NCBI RefSeq assembly: GCF_010389155.1
Contig: NC_057761.1
Span: 5,334,501 to 5,398,500, forward strand
Source of the DNA: Erigeron canadensis
Lineage: Eukaryota; Streptophyta; Magnoliopsida; Asterales; Asteraceae
Direction: 5' to 3'
DNA length: 64,000 nt
Shown: piece by piece, positions 24,768 through 37,221 of the stretch
Numbering within the stretch: the first letter of the stretch is position 1
Layout of the letters: each line of letters starts with the position of its first letter
Program-made: the position numbers and the translations under genes
Notes under the pieces: generated by a model
The model's database searches: none
What the model saw: only the letters and a program-made list of their open reading frames with translations
What the model was told of the DNA's origin: nothing

Positions 24768-26476
24768 GCAAATACAAGTCTTGTTGATCGAAGCAGATCA
24801 AAATCGTGGTGGGTTGGTAGATAAACGAGATTAGTCTATAGATTAGCTTTTAACTTATGACCCATAAGCTGGCTAATCAAATGATGTGATTGCCATAGGG
24901 TTCATTTTATCCAGCATATTCTTACATTGAGTTTTTAGGAAACACCAGGTGATGAAACCAACTGCTTTTTTAGGCTTTTAGCATTTTACTCAATTATAGA
25001 TGACATTTCTTTGCTCTGCAATATGCACAAGTGTCTGCAAAATCGATAGCCTTGTTTTGAAATATAATCGTAAATTTGATGCATGTAGCTCTGACTTACA
25101 AAAGAATGATTGATATGTAGTGATCGAAAGCGGATTATTACAGAATTGGGAAACATGCTTTATGTAACATGTTGGGATCGAATGAACAGATTTGATGCGT
25201 TATAGCTGATTGATTTTCAATGCTTGAGTGAGGTGATTTCAATGCCCTATCGTAAGTTTTTGGAAAAATTTGGTTCAACCTTTTAAAACTTTAAAATAGT
25301 TTTTGGTTTTGCTAATAGCTTGGAAATAGTTAGAACTGGCCATAGAAGAAAAAAAATATATAGTTTGACCTCGGCATTTGAGTCAAAAATGGTTCGCCCA
25401 TTTCACGATAGCTATATATGGAAAATCTTATCTGTTTATAAGAGTCAGATGCATAATTGGTTAACTGGCTCATAATCGCAAGTATAATCATTACTACTGC
25501 TTTGTAGTTATGAAACCTTCTCTGTTAATCAAAAACTTTTCATAAAAGGTTCGGTTTTTTGTTTCTAAAAAAATTTAATTTTAAGTTTTATTTGGTTTTA
25601 GTTACACATAACATCATGTCGCTTAATTGCATGTGTTTAATGAAGAAACCAAATATGAGTAACCAGTAACCACCGAGTACACATTTATCGGTGCTACAAA
25701 GGTGGGTCAATGCATGTCATCTCAAGTTTTATATGCTAATATACCAATTGTATTAAAGAAAGTACTTAATTTTATTTCGTTTGTATATGGACAAAAAGTT
25801 TTAATTATTGTCTTAATTGAAATCCTTATATTGTGTATTTCGTATTTATATATGTCAAATGGTTGCTTGCTTCAATAACGATAAATTCACTTGACTTTTT
25901 CAACAATTTTGACTTTTAACATTGCCAATAAGACACTCTTAAGCTAAACTTTACACTTGTTATATACGAGTACATATGTTTTTTTTCTTATTTCAAAATT
26001 CTTTTTCTTTAAGAACGAAGAGAACTCCTAATTTGTATATTGGATCACATATTTGTAATGTTTATTCACATGTGAAACATTATAAATATATAACGGCGAG
26101 TTATTAGTTATAATCAAGTACCAACTGAACAAAATGACATTCAAATGGACAGTATGCAGATCCTGATTCACGAGCCACATTTCTTTGTTATCGCCACAAG
26201 GAAAATAGATCAGGGATACCACGTAGAAAGCAAACCCTTGAAAGACTTATACTCAAAACCTTATGAAAAAAAAAAGCCCCTCCATCGCATCACATTGATG
26301 GTACGGTCAATCCTTCTTCTGAAGGGACTAATTGGTTTACACTTAGTATATTTAATCTAGTTAATAACTAGCATAAGGTCTACTCTAAACATTTTAAAAC
26401 CACACTTGTCTTACTTCCTTTATAACCTTTAGCTCATGGCTTCAAATTTTCAAACATCTCAATTTCTCCACTAGCA
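24768..26476. other. Intergenic between the DDT/PHD gene and the first glycosyltransferase
   Basis: The left part is 3' UTR of the chromatin gene. The open frame at 26145-26360 matches nothing I know. A TTTATAA box near 26417, about 55 bases before the ATG at 26477, is a plausible TATA element for the glycosyltransferase. No other feature is seen. Confidence 0.4.
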
Positions 26477-29400
26477 ATGGTTTCCTTAACTACAAATTTC
26501 AAAGCACTTGCATTTTCAGCATCTATCTTTATGGTCTTTGTGTTTTTCCCATTCATTAACAAACCCATTTCACTCCAAACCAATTTTATTCATCTTGCTA
26601 CACCACCCTTGTCTCAACAACCAAATGATGCCACCAACATTTCCCATCTAGTTTTTGGCCTCGTGGGCTCGACCAAGGCATGGCGCTACCGAAAATCCTA
26701 TACGGAGTCATGGTGGCGTCCAAACGTTACTCGTGGCTACCTCTACCTCGACACGCCTCCCACTCAAGACCTCTTACCATGGTCACAAAAATCACCTCCT
26801 TTTCGTATTTCTGACGATAACACAAAGTTATTAGAAGAAACCAAACATGTTGCACCAATAATGGTTCGAATGGTTCACGCCGTGATTGAAGTATTTAGAG
26901 AAGAACACGAAAATGTACGGTGGTACATCATGGGAGATGATGACTCGGTTTTCTTTGTTGACAATATGGTTGATGTTTTGTCGAAATATGATCATACAAA
27001 GTACATATATATTGGTGGTCACTCGGAGTGTATAACATCAAACCAAGCATTTTCTTATGACATGGGATTTGGTGGAGCTGGACTAATAATGAGTTACCCT
27101 TTGGCAAAAATGGTGCAAAAAAATATAGAAGATTGTTTTAGAAGGTATCCATACTTAACAAGTGCTGATCACATTTTAATGACTTGTGTCAATGATTTTG
27201 GAGTCTCGGTGACTTCTCATCAAGGTCTTCATCAGGTATAAATATTACGAGTAGCTAGTATATTACATTACATGTATACATAATTTTGTGTTAAAAAGTA
27301 ACTACGTAGGCTTGTAACTACGTACATAATTTTGTTGATAGGTGAAACTAAGCTAATATAGATCGAGTTGTACTATAATTAATCAGGTTTTAGTGACCAA
27401 GTCGTTAATTAGCCTAAATTTAGTAAGTCTTTGTTTAAGTAATTTACGAGTAATGTAAGATTTTGTGTTAAAAAGTAAAATTGTTAGTCTTTATATAAGT
27501 AACTAATACAGTAAATTATTGTGATCAACCATACATGCGATCGATATGTATTACTCGTAATTAGTTCACGTAAATTGGGAAAAAATATCTTGAATTTCAT
27601 GCAAAAGAAAATTATGCATTAATTGTTCTTATTGAAATTTTACCACTTTGGTGTGCAAGATATATAAAACAAACATGTATTCGTTACTTAAATTATACTA
27701 AAACGAACTGTGAATTACACAATATTAGTTACGTTACCTAGCTACCTTAACTAATGAGACAAAAGAAGGGAAATTAATTATGATTGATAATTAATAGTCG
27801 TCGATTAAAGGCAATAACACCTAGAGTCTTGAACCATATAATAAAGTTATGCAAGTTGATTTGCTTAATTTAGTATCAGTTGAGTGTTTAATTAGCTATC
27901 GATAATTAGAAAGTTAATTATTCAACAAACATGTTTGGCCGGTAGTGCAAATCTAATTTCACATTAAAAATTAAATATTGACAATTGTAAGAAACAAATG
28001 ACACTATACGTACATACTCCATCTATTAAGGAACCATTTAAAGTTAAACCTTATCTACCTTCTATGTTCGATCGACATGTATTGAAATTGTATAGTAGCT
28101 AGTGTCGCAACTTAATTATATGATCATTATATATGAACCTTTATGGTCGTTCCATACCAAAAGTAATGAGAAATAACATACTGTTTTTTTTTTAAAAATA
28201 TTTGTAAAGAATGGTAATATATGACTGTTAGATAATTAATCTTCAACATGAAATTAACCAGTGACGAAGCTAGAACATTCTCAGCAGGGGTCGGGATCTA
28301 TATTTTCATTTCCCTAACACTATTTTTTTTTTCAAAACGGGGTCGAAACCGAGTATATCGAAATTTTTCTATACGAAAACAATATACCCCTACATCGTTA
28401 AAAAATATTCGGGGGATCGGGCGCCCCTCCCCGCCCCTATGTAGCTGCGCCAGTGAAATTAACATATATTTTTTTTAATTATTCCATAAAATTTATAGCG
28501 ATCCAAACATTTATACATATATACCTAAACTTAGATGTTATATTCATTTTCCTAATTTGAAATCATAGTTAATACTCCTCCGTAGTACATTGAAAAAAAG
28601 TCAAAATTGGCGGAGTACAAGTTAACTCTCAATTTAGAACATGGTCCACTTGTACATGCACTTAGATTAAGAAACTTGAAATATGTCGTATATGAACAAT
28701 TATTATGTTATACACCGTACAACTTATTAGATTACGTGCATCTTTTTTATTTGTTAATTTAGACGTTGACAAGTAAATTATTTTTGCTATATCCATCTAT
28801 CTCTTTACACAGTCTCAATGAAAATAACGTGAACATGCATTTATTGACGTTTGATTATCATTTTATTAAGTATTCATGTTCAAGTACATACGTTATCACT
28901 AGTTATCCAAATTAGGAGAAATTCAGGATATAACTTAATTACTAGTATTAGTTTGGTTACTTAATCTATTGATCATTCTTCTGTGATATAATATTCGAAC
29001 TCGAATTTCATTGGTAAACTATAAGTTGACTAAAAATATAACTTATCGAAATCTGGTCGATTACTATAATATTTTGTAAGAAACTTCTAGTCAATTTTAT
29101 CTGTAGTTAATGATCGAAATTTGGATAATCTCCAAGTTGATGGAAAAACTCAAAATATTATTAAAGTTGAAGATTATGCATAATACTCGTATATGCCTAG
29201 CTTAATTAATGCTCTCATTTTATACTTTATTTTTCCATTTTAAATGTTCACATTTTTTTTTTTTTGCCTCATGATAACTAACAATTAATAGTACATGTGT
29301 TCGACACATAACAAATATTTCTACATAATGGATTCTTAATTAATTAATTATATATGTATACATGCATATATGCAGATGGATCTACATGGAGATGTATCCG

Positions 29401-30322
29401 GATTTTTATCCACACACCCAAAAGCCCCATTGCTTTCTCTCCATCACTTAGACCATGTCGAGCCAATCTTTCGGTCGATGGACCGTTTTGAGTCCCCAAG
29501 ACACCTCATGAAAGCCGCGAACATGGACCAATCTCGTCTGTTACAACAAACCATTTGCTATAACAGAATGTTAAATTGGTCTTTTTCAGTTTCATGGGGC
29601 TACTCGGTTCACATTTACGAAAAAATCATCCCTCGTAGCATCTTAAAAATCCCGGTTGAGACGTTCAAACCATGGTTTCGGTTTGCCAAACCGCCTTTCT
29701 ATATCTTTAACACAAGACCTCTTGTCACAAATGATCCATGTGAAACTCCTCATGCTTTCTCATTTGAATCGGTAGAAAAGAGTAGTGAAAATGAAGTTAT
29801 TACAAATTATGTCCGAATGGCTTCACGTGGATTACCCGCTTGTGAATTTGCAGGCAACCATTCTGCAGAATTCGTCTCGAAAATCATTGTTGTGTCACAA
29901 GTGAAAAAACCTACCCAGGTGAGTTTAGATATCAAAATATTCGATAATGAGAACTTTTTTTTTTTATTAACAGCAAAATTATATTAAAACTGCAACTAGT
30001 AAGACACAACAACAACAACATGACCCAATTCCTACGTGGGGTATGGGGAAGGTAAGCTGTAGACAGTCTTATCTCTACACAAAATTATATTAAAACTGCA
30101 ACTAGTAAGACACTAGATGCCAAATGTACAAAAATACTTTGGCGTCTTCCGAAGACTATAATAAATACATATTTATAAATGAATTGTTAATAACTTTGCC
30201 TTTGCTATGTACATTTGTTATAGAATGGAAAAACAGAATGTTGCGACGTGATTCAGACCAATGACGTGAAGGTGGTAAAGCTAAAATACAGGGATTGCTT
30301 GGAAGATGAATTAATTGCATGA
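26477..30322 (+). CDS. DUF604 / fringe-like glycosyltransferase, tandem copy 1
   Basis: Three exons, all phase 0: 26477-27235, 29376-29918 and 30224-30322 (TGA), giving 466 residues. A short N-terminal tail is followed by one hydrophobic signal anchor (about residues 10-28, ALAFSASIFMVFVFFPF), as in type II Golgi enzymes. The luminal domain has HLVFGLVGS, SWWRPNVTRGYLYLD, the DXD-type metal site GDDDSVFFVDN and FSYDMGFGGAGLIMSYPLA. These are hallmarks of the plant DUF604 family related to fringe/beta-1,3-glycosyltransferases (GT31). The acceptor sugar is unknown. The C-terminal exons carry HPKAPLLSLHH, QTICYNR and a Cys-rich end (TECCDV). Intron 1 is 2140 bp and contains a hAT-type MITE; intron 2 contains a SINE remnant. 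Its neighbour at 33164 is a tandem paralogue. Confidence 0.9.
28259..28455. mobile_element. hAT-type MITE in glycosyltransferase intron 1
   Basis: 197 bp flanked by the exact 8-bp duplication AAATTAAC (28251-28258 and 28456-28463). Terminal inverted repeats are CAGTGACGAAGCTA and, on the opposite strand, CACTGGCGCAGCTA (11 of 14 match). An 8-bp duplication with CAGTG ends fits hAT. The 76-codon open frame across it is incidental. Confidence 0.8.
29974..30113. mobile_element. Short SINE-like insert inside a 33-34 bp direct duplication
   Basis: The words at 29975-30007 and 30081-30113 are identical over 33 bases (34 counting the preceding C). Between them lies about 73 bp starting AACAACAACAACATGACCC and containing TGGGGTATGGGGAAGGTAAG and AGACAGTCTTA. 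The insert resembles the end of widespread plant SINEs (Au-like), from memory. It lies in glycosyltransferase intron 2. The duplication is unusually long for a SINE target site. Confidence 0.6.
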
Positions 30323-30811
30323 GATTGCATGACAAGATGATTAATTTGTATAAAGTTAATTAACTGGGTATTTCTTTTTAGAGGTTGTTTTACCATGTTA
30401 CAAGCAAGTGTGACATTCAAATTATTATTTTTTTCCTCCAATAATAATATAAAAAATTTAGATATTGAATGATGAATATTTCACATTTTTTGTTTTATGA
30501 GGAAAAAAAAAAGATAGAACTTTATCTTAAGTCTGCATGTATATAAGTATATAACACTAAATGACCGAAAGAAAACACATATGGGCTTCCAGTTTAGTGT
30601 TCAAACCTTGAAAGCATATTAACGATTTATGTTTTTCTAGATGACCCAATGGCCCAATGGGCCGTTTGAATTACCTTGTCAAATTGAATTGCTTTTTTTG
30701 AGGTCGAGTCCCACTTTATCAGCCCACCTGATGTGATTACATCATTTTATATTAATATAGGGTAACATACATGATTGAAATGTCCATTCTCATTTTTGCC
30801 TTTTCTACTTA

Positions 30812-31900
30812 CGGTATATTTGGCAAAACTAGCTGGTAGTTAATAACTGTAACAAAGAGCGGAAAGCTGAAGCTTTTTAAATACTTTTGTCAAAATACTT
30901 TAAGCTTTTAATAAATTGTGTAAAATGACTAAAATAGGTATAAATAAATATTACTTAGTACATAATGATATATAGGGGGACAATCAAATAGGAACAATTT
31001 TAAAATAAGAACGGTGAGAACACTTAAAAAACATCATTTTGATGCATTAAAAGTCCATAAAACTAACATAGTGCTTAACTAATTATCATTATTTAAGTGT
31101 TTAACAACACATTGATCCGTCAAAATCGAAAAAATCATGTTTTTTGGTGGATGCATTATTTTGAAGAATATGCATCCAAGATGGATGCACAAAACAAAAA
31201 ACATGATTTTCTTGATTTTGACAGGCCAATGTGTTGTTATACACTTAAATAATGATAATTAGTTAAGCACTATGTTAGTTTTATGGATTTTTAATACATC
31301 AAAATGATGTTTTTTAAGTGTTCTCACCGTTCTTATTTTAAGTCTGTACTCAATGGAGTGTTACTCATGATATATATATATATATAAATTTATCAAACTT
31401 CTTCAAATAAATACATACATGATGAATAAAAAGATGTTTGTTTCTTAAATATATAAAATATAAAACTTATACATAAAACGCTTGACTCAATTCTTATACC
31501 TATCTAACAATACCATGAAAAAGTGCACGGAGTTCTATTAGATGTTAAAGTTGATGCCATAAGAATATGAATATATGATTACTCTTTAATGTTTTGTTGG
31601 CACATATATTTTCGCTTTCATTTGTTATATGAAGAAATGGATAAAATTGTCTAGCAAGAAATAAAAACGAACATATCCAAAATAATTGAAAGGTCATTTA
31701 TGTAATTAATAGATAAAAAGCTACTAGCTTTTCCCTAAACGCTACCAAAAATAACGTTAAGCTTGAGGCTTTTTCTTTCCATTTAAAAACTTGTAGCCCC
31801 TTCTATCAATTTGTAACCAAACAAAGCTTTTCGTTCGAGAAGAGATTTTTCTAAAAGCCTAAAACTTGAAGCTCCACAGCGTTTTGTTACCAAACATACC
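30812..31900. mobile_element. Tourist-like inverted-repeat element hosting a nested foldback
   Basis: Ends are CGGTATATTTGGC... and ...GTTACCAAACATACC, near-complementary and flanked by TTA (30809-30811 and 31901-31903). Further subterminal similarity (AAAGCTGAAGCTTTTT against AAAACTTGAAGCTCC) fits a PIF/Harbinger-derived element of about 1.1 kb. It has no coding sequence. A second inverted-repeat element (30974-31345) sits inside. Confidence 0.55.
30974..31345. mobile_element. Foldback MITE with ~160-bp inverted arms
   Basis: The left arm (from TTAAAATAAGAACGGTGAG at about 30999) and the right arm (ending CTCACCGTTCTTATTTTAA near 31340) are near-perfect reverse complements for about 160 bp each side. 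They meet around 31150-31180 (GGTGGATGCA / TGCATCCA). A fragment of the same family forms most of intron 1 of the second glycosyltransferase (33975-34100). Confidence 0.75.
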
Positions 31901-31903
31901 TTA

Positions 31904-33163
31904 AAATATCAACCCAATTGCTCTAAACGTCCATTCTTGTTGCCATCTTAGCTTTTTCTATTGCCACCGGACCAAATTTGTCCACCTTTTTACCCAAAAT
32001 GTCCCCCATTTTATATTGGAAAATGATATTCGTATCATAACAATTAATATATTTATCACACATAAGTTTTACTGACTTGTACAATATGTTATAAAATTTG
32101 TATATTGTAATAAATAAATCACTTTATGTGGTACAAATATCACTCCCCTTTTACATTATATTAAAACCATGTTTATAAACATCATAAATGACCTTTACAT
32201 ATGTGTAACATCTTTAAATCTGAAGTCATGCTTTTTAAACGTAAGTGAAAAAGTTTTGTTACATACCTTTTATCCCCTCGTTGTTCCCTCCGTTTTTTTA
32301 ATTCTTTTACTACTTTTGTCTAAAAGTTTTAAAAAATAAAATTAATATCAATTAATATGTCAGTGATATAGGCTCAACAAAAATGATTTTCTTATGTCAT
32401 AATTCACTAAACAAAAATTTAATAAATTATTATCAAATAATAATAAAAGAATGTGAATTAATGGTAATAACACATATTATTGAAAACTGGTTTACCAAAA
32501 TAAATACATGTTATTCAAAGGTTTATCATTTTATTTTATCGATTATATTGGAAACAAATAATTTATTTAATAGAATCTAAGTCTAATATATTTCTTACAG
32601 ATAATTTCAAAACATTTACATCTAGTTATTCATGAACCGAAAAATGCAAAACTTGTGAAATTACACATTTGGTTTTGAAACGGCCGGCAAATAACAAATC
32701 GATCATTGTATATTTTGGCTCCTTTCTGGATTAATAAAAAACGTGAGACTGATGCGTATTAATAATGGTGAATAAAGTTTGCCAGATTTCAAGCTTAAGT
32801 AGCATAATTAATCATGTGCTTAGCCAAATCATAATTACTAGCAAACTAAATTTTGTGACAACAATTTTATATTATTATTTTCAAACAATTCGATTCGTGA
32901 CTGATCTTAATTATTTACCTAATTTTTGGCTTTATCACAATTAATTTACACTACATAAATCTTATGCTTTCGTTGCTCATGTACATACTTTGCTGTACTA
33001 TATATATATATACGTACTTTACAAAATTTCAAACTTATTCGATTAAAGTTGATAGCTCAAATTTCAGTCAAATTCATTGCTATATATGATTTAATATCAC
33101 GTACAATCCTAGCTTATATACATTATATTCAATCTTTCCATATCACAATTCACCATTTTACCA
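31904..33163. other. Intergenic, upstream of glycosyltransferase copy 2
   Basis: AT-rich with no supported gene; the 65-codon frame at 32383-32580 looks random. A TTATATA box at about 33113-33119, some 45 bases before the ATG, may be the core promoter of the next gene. Confidence 0.35.
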
Positions 33164-35032
33164 ATGTCTTCGAATACTAGTCTTAAACATCCATCAACGC
33201 GATTTTGCCAAAAGCTTGCGTTTTTGGGGTCGATCTTTTTGGTCTTTTTCATCCTCTTGCTCTCAAACGAATCTAAACGTCTCCGGAATGACATTTTCCA
33301 TCTAACAACGCGTCCATCCGCGTTGTTGCCCCATGACACCCCCACCAACATTTCCCACCTTGTGTTTGGACTTGTTGGGACAACGAAAGCATGGCATCAC
33401 CGAAAACACTACATTGAGTCATGGTGGCGCCCAAACGTCACGCGTGGCTTTCTTTACCTTGACACATCCCCAACCGGTGACCTTCTACCATGGTCACCAG
33501 CATCTCCAACTTTTCGTGTTTCTGATAATATTACAAAGTTATTAGAAGAGACCAAACATGTCGCACCCATTATGGTTCGCATGGTTCATGCAGTTATCGA
33601 GGTTTTTAGGGAAGAACACGAAGGGGTTCGATGGTACATCATGGGAGATGATGACTCGATGTTTTTTGTTGACAATATGGTTGATGTTTTGTCGAAATAT
33701 GATCATACAAAGTACATATATATTGGTGCTCACTCGGAGTGTATAATGTCAAATCAAATATTTTCTTATGACATGGGATTTGGTGGAGCTGGACTTATTA
33801 TGAGTTATCCTTTGGCAAAAATGGTGCAAAAAAATATAGAAGATTGTTTTAGAAGGTATCCGTACTTGAATAGTGCTGATTTGATCTTAATGACTTGTGT
33901 CAATGACTTTGGAGTTTCCATGACCGCTCATCAAGGTCTTCATCAGGTATATATACTGCTGTACTCCATAAATCTGGATCAGTTTTAAAATAAGAACAGT
34001 AAGAACATTTAAAAATTTCATTTTGGGCATTATATATAAGTTCATAAAATTAACATAGTGTTTAATTAATTATTATTATTCAAGTGTGTTTAGCTAATTA
34101 TTACAGATGGATCTACTCGGAGATGCATCAGGGTTATTATCTTCTCACCCAAAAGCTCCATTGCTTTCTCTTCATCACATTGACCACATAGATCCACTTT
34201 TCCGCAACATGGATCGCTCTGAATCGGCAAAACACCTTATGAAAGCTGCAAATATCGACCAATCTCGTTTAGTACAACAAACTATATGTTACAATAGACG
34301 TTTAAACTGGTCTTACTCGCTCTCATGGGGCTTTTCGGTTCAAATCTACGAAAAGGTCATCCCTCGTAGCATCTTAAAGATCCCAATTGAGACATTTAAG
34401 CCATGGTCATCATTTTGGAAACCGCCATTATACATCTTCAATACAAGACCAATCTCAAATGATTCATGTGAAACTCCTCACATGTTTTCATTCGATTCTA
34501 TTAAGAAAATCAATGACAATGAAATTGTAACGAAGTATGTTCGGATGGCTTCACGTGGCTTACCGACGTGTGGATTAGCCGGTAACCATTCTGCGGATCT
34601 AGTGACAAGAATTGAAGTTGTATCATCGGTGACAAAACCAAACCAGGTATATGTTCAATTTCGAGTTACTGACTTAGATGTTTGTTATAAATAACTTTAT
34701 TAAATAAATAATATTCAACCTATTATAACATATACTAGAATAATACTCATCTAATGCATGGTAGGTCTACATATTTACATATTGAGCTGAGTAAATTAAA
34801 ATTTGAAAATAAAACTCATAAATTTCACTTGATATCCTTGTTCTTAAAAATTTAAAATGCTAACCCAAATATGCTTGTTAAGTTGTAGAGATTTCTTTTA
34901 CTAGTGATGAATTTTTTTTTTTCTGTGATGTAGAATGGAAAAACGGAATGTTGTGATGTGGTTGATACCAATGGCATGGAAGTTTCAAAGCTAAAGTTGA
35001 GAGATTGCATGGACGATGAGTTAATTGCTTGA
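33164..35032 (+). CDS. DUF604 / fringe-like glycosyltransferase, tandem copy 2
   Basis: Three phase-0 exons (33164-33946, 34107-34646, 34934-35032 TGA) encode 473 residues. Intron positions are identical to the copy at 26477. The signal anchor is about residues 20-38 (LAFLGSIFLVFFILLL). The catalytic domain is nearly the same (HLVFGLVGT, SWWRPNVTRGFLYLD, GDDDSMFFVDN, FSYDMGFGGAGLIMSYPLA). The main differences lie in the N-terminal tail and the C-terminal third, so this is a tandem duplicate under shared constraint. Intron 1 is only 160 bp against 2140 bp in copy 1 and is made largely of a MITE fragment. It is probably a Golgi enzyme of cell-wall or glycan synthesis; the specific reaction is unknown. 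Confidence 0.9.
33975..34100. repeat. MITE fragment forming most of an intron
   Basis: TTTTAAAATAAGAACAGTAAG and the following ATTAACATAGTGTTTAATTAATTAT match one arm of the foldback element at 30974-31345. It is a single arm only, starting just inside the donor and reaching nearly to the acceptor. Confidence 0.6.
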
Positions 35033-35870
35033 ACTACAATAAAAAGATATGTATTATAGCAATAAAAGTGTGGTGACCATTCACGTGTTTTTTGTTTCTA
35101 GATATACGAAATCATCCGTTCAATTCGATCATGTGTTTGTAATTTTCATTTGGTAAAGGATTTTGTTATTGATATTGCACTTTGCTCTCCAATAATAAAC
35201 CCTTTTTTGCATTTTTCTTATCCGATCTGTTGTCAAAAATTTTATTATACATAAAAAGTATTCAAATTTTATTATACATAAAAAGTATTCAATTTCTTAT
35301 GCTTGAAAGCACATGTGAATTAATTTTTTCTTGGTGACTCTGTAAAGTTTGTAGTGAAATTGGCTGGCTATTGGCACAAACAAGGCAAGGCATAGCCATT
35401 TTTATCCGTCTTGTGGCAGCAAGTTGAACGTTTGGCCTGAGGGTGGGTCTATTCTAAAAGCATTAATTAATCAACGATAACAAAGTACGTTATGTTATCC
35501 TATACATTCTTAATTATTTTATACTTCCGAGTTAGTAAAAGAATCACTTCCTACATTTGTAGAAGTGACTTAATTGAGGGGTATTTCAAGAGTTTTGGGT
35601 TTCATCACATGCATACGTGGTTCGAGATCTGCATACATTTTAATTGAATGTTACTGTGATGTTTCAAATGATAACTACTAACTACTAATTACTAACTCGC
35701 TGTTAAAAAAAATATTAGTAAAAGAATAAACTTTACAAATTAGTTATTGAGATCCACGGATTCCATTTATTAAGGGTCTATTTTGTTAAATGAAATATGG
35801 AAGTATAAAATCCTCGGAAGAAAAAGAAAAGCTAGGAAATGATTCTCAAATGAGAGGTTCAAATGTAGTT
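35033..35870. other. Intergenic, 3' flank of glycosyltransferase copy 2
   Basis: The first part is probably 3' UTR (AATAAA-like words near 35190). A short direct duplication (AAATTTTATTATACATAAAA) occurs at about 35234 and 35265. No gene is seen. Confidence 0.35.
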
Positions 35871-35879
35871 TAAAAACAA

Positions 35880-37212
35880 GAGTTAACGACATAAATCGTC
35901 CATATATTTGGTCAAATAGTCACATTTCATCCATGTGGTTCAATAACGTCATGGATCGTCCTTTATAGGAACAAAAGCTTCATGTTTCGTCCTTTGACTT
36001 GTTGACCGTCAACTCAAGTCCGTTATCCCTCTCACGTGCGGACACGTGAGGGTAAAAGAGTCTTTTCACACTCTCTTTTTGCTTTATCCTTCCCTTTTTA
36101 CGTTTTTTAACTATATCCTTTTCTGACCGTAGACTTTCTCATCAAACTCCTCTCTCTTTCTACTCCCAATCTCTCTCTCTCTCACTCTACATATACTGAA
36201 TACATATACATATATACAGACAACAATCTATAAAAAATCACTTATCATATCTAAACATACACAAATAGATATATCAAACTGTAAGTAATGAAATCAAAAA
36301 TACATATATACCTTCAATCTATGAAGTCAGATATATATATATACCTTCAATCTATATATATATATATATATCAAACGTTTTGTCCTTTTAGCCCCTCTTT
36401 AAAGCAAATTATGGTAATTATATATACAAACACATGTATATATACGCGGATGAAGAGATAGAGAGATGGTGAGGAGGCGGATTCGACCATCTAATGTTTT
36501 CATGGTGATGTCGTCACCGAAAAAACGGACCCAAAAATCAAAAAGATTTTCTTCAGATCGATGTGTTAGTTTTGGCCGGAAAAACGCAGGCGGCGGCGGT
36601 GATAGGTACCTCAAGCTTTGTTTCAAAAAGTTGGGTACGATTTTCGAATAAGACAAGATGTTCAACGAGCAAAGATGCTATAGATGAATGTTGTGGTGAA
36701 GATTCGATCTTCTTATATGGTTTTGGAATATATTATTGAAATAGATCTAGATTATAAGATGAATTTGGAGTATAATATTTAAATTTAGGTTTTTTTTATG
36801 TATTGATATAGATACAGACATGTTGCCAATAATGATTGATTTATATATCTATGAAGTTATAAATTTATCATACTATAATTTATTAATTATTGATGATACA
36901 TAAATAAAAGAGAATGAGGGCTTTGAGTAGAAAAGAATGGATAAATATATGAATTTTTTATTTTCATAGTATATATGTATTTTGAATTTTTAAAAAATCA
37001 AGTTTGGTCCTTTATGCTTGAAAAAGTACCAAAATACCCCTCACGTGAAAGGCACGTGAGAGGGATAACGGACTTGAGTTGACGGTCAACAAGTCAAAAG
37101 ACGTAACATGAAACTTTTGTTCCTATAAAGGACGATCCATGACGTTATTGAACCACAGGGATGAAACGTAACTATTTGATCAAACCACAGGGACGATTTA
37201 TGTCGTTTACTC
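35880..37212. mobile_element. Non-autonomous Mutator-like element (TIR ~180 bp)
   Basis: 1333 bp flanked by the exact 9-bp duplication TAAAAACAA (35871-35879 and 37213-37221). Ends are GAGTTAACGACATAAATCG and its complement (GAGTAAACGACATAAATCG on the other strand), extending as inverted arms for about 180 bp each (to about 36060 and from about 37027). The arms include CACGTGAGGG and GTTGACCGTCAACTCAAG. A 9-bp duplication plus long inverted repeats starting GAG fits a MULE. The internal 61-codon frame at 36466-36651 is unrecognised. No transposase. Confidence 0.85.
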
Positions 37213-37221
37213 TAAAAACAA

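Noticed and set aside
28248..28478. 76-codon open frame as a small gene
   Set aside because: It lies almost wholly inside the hAT-type MITE (28259-28455).
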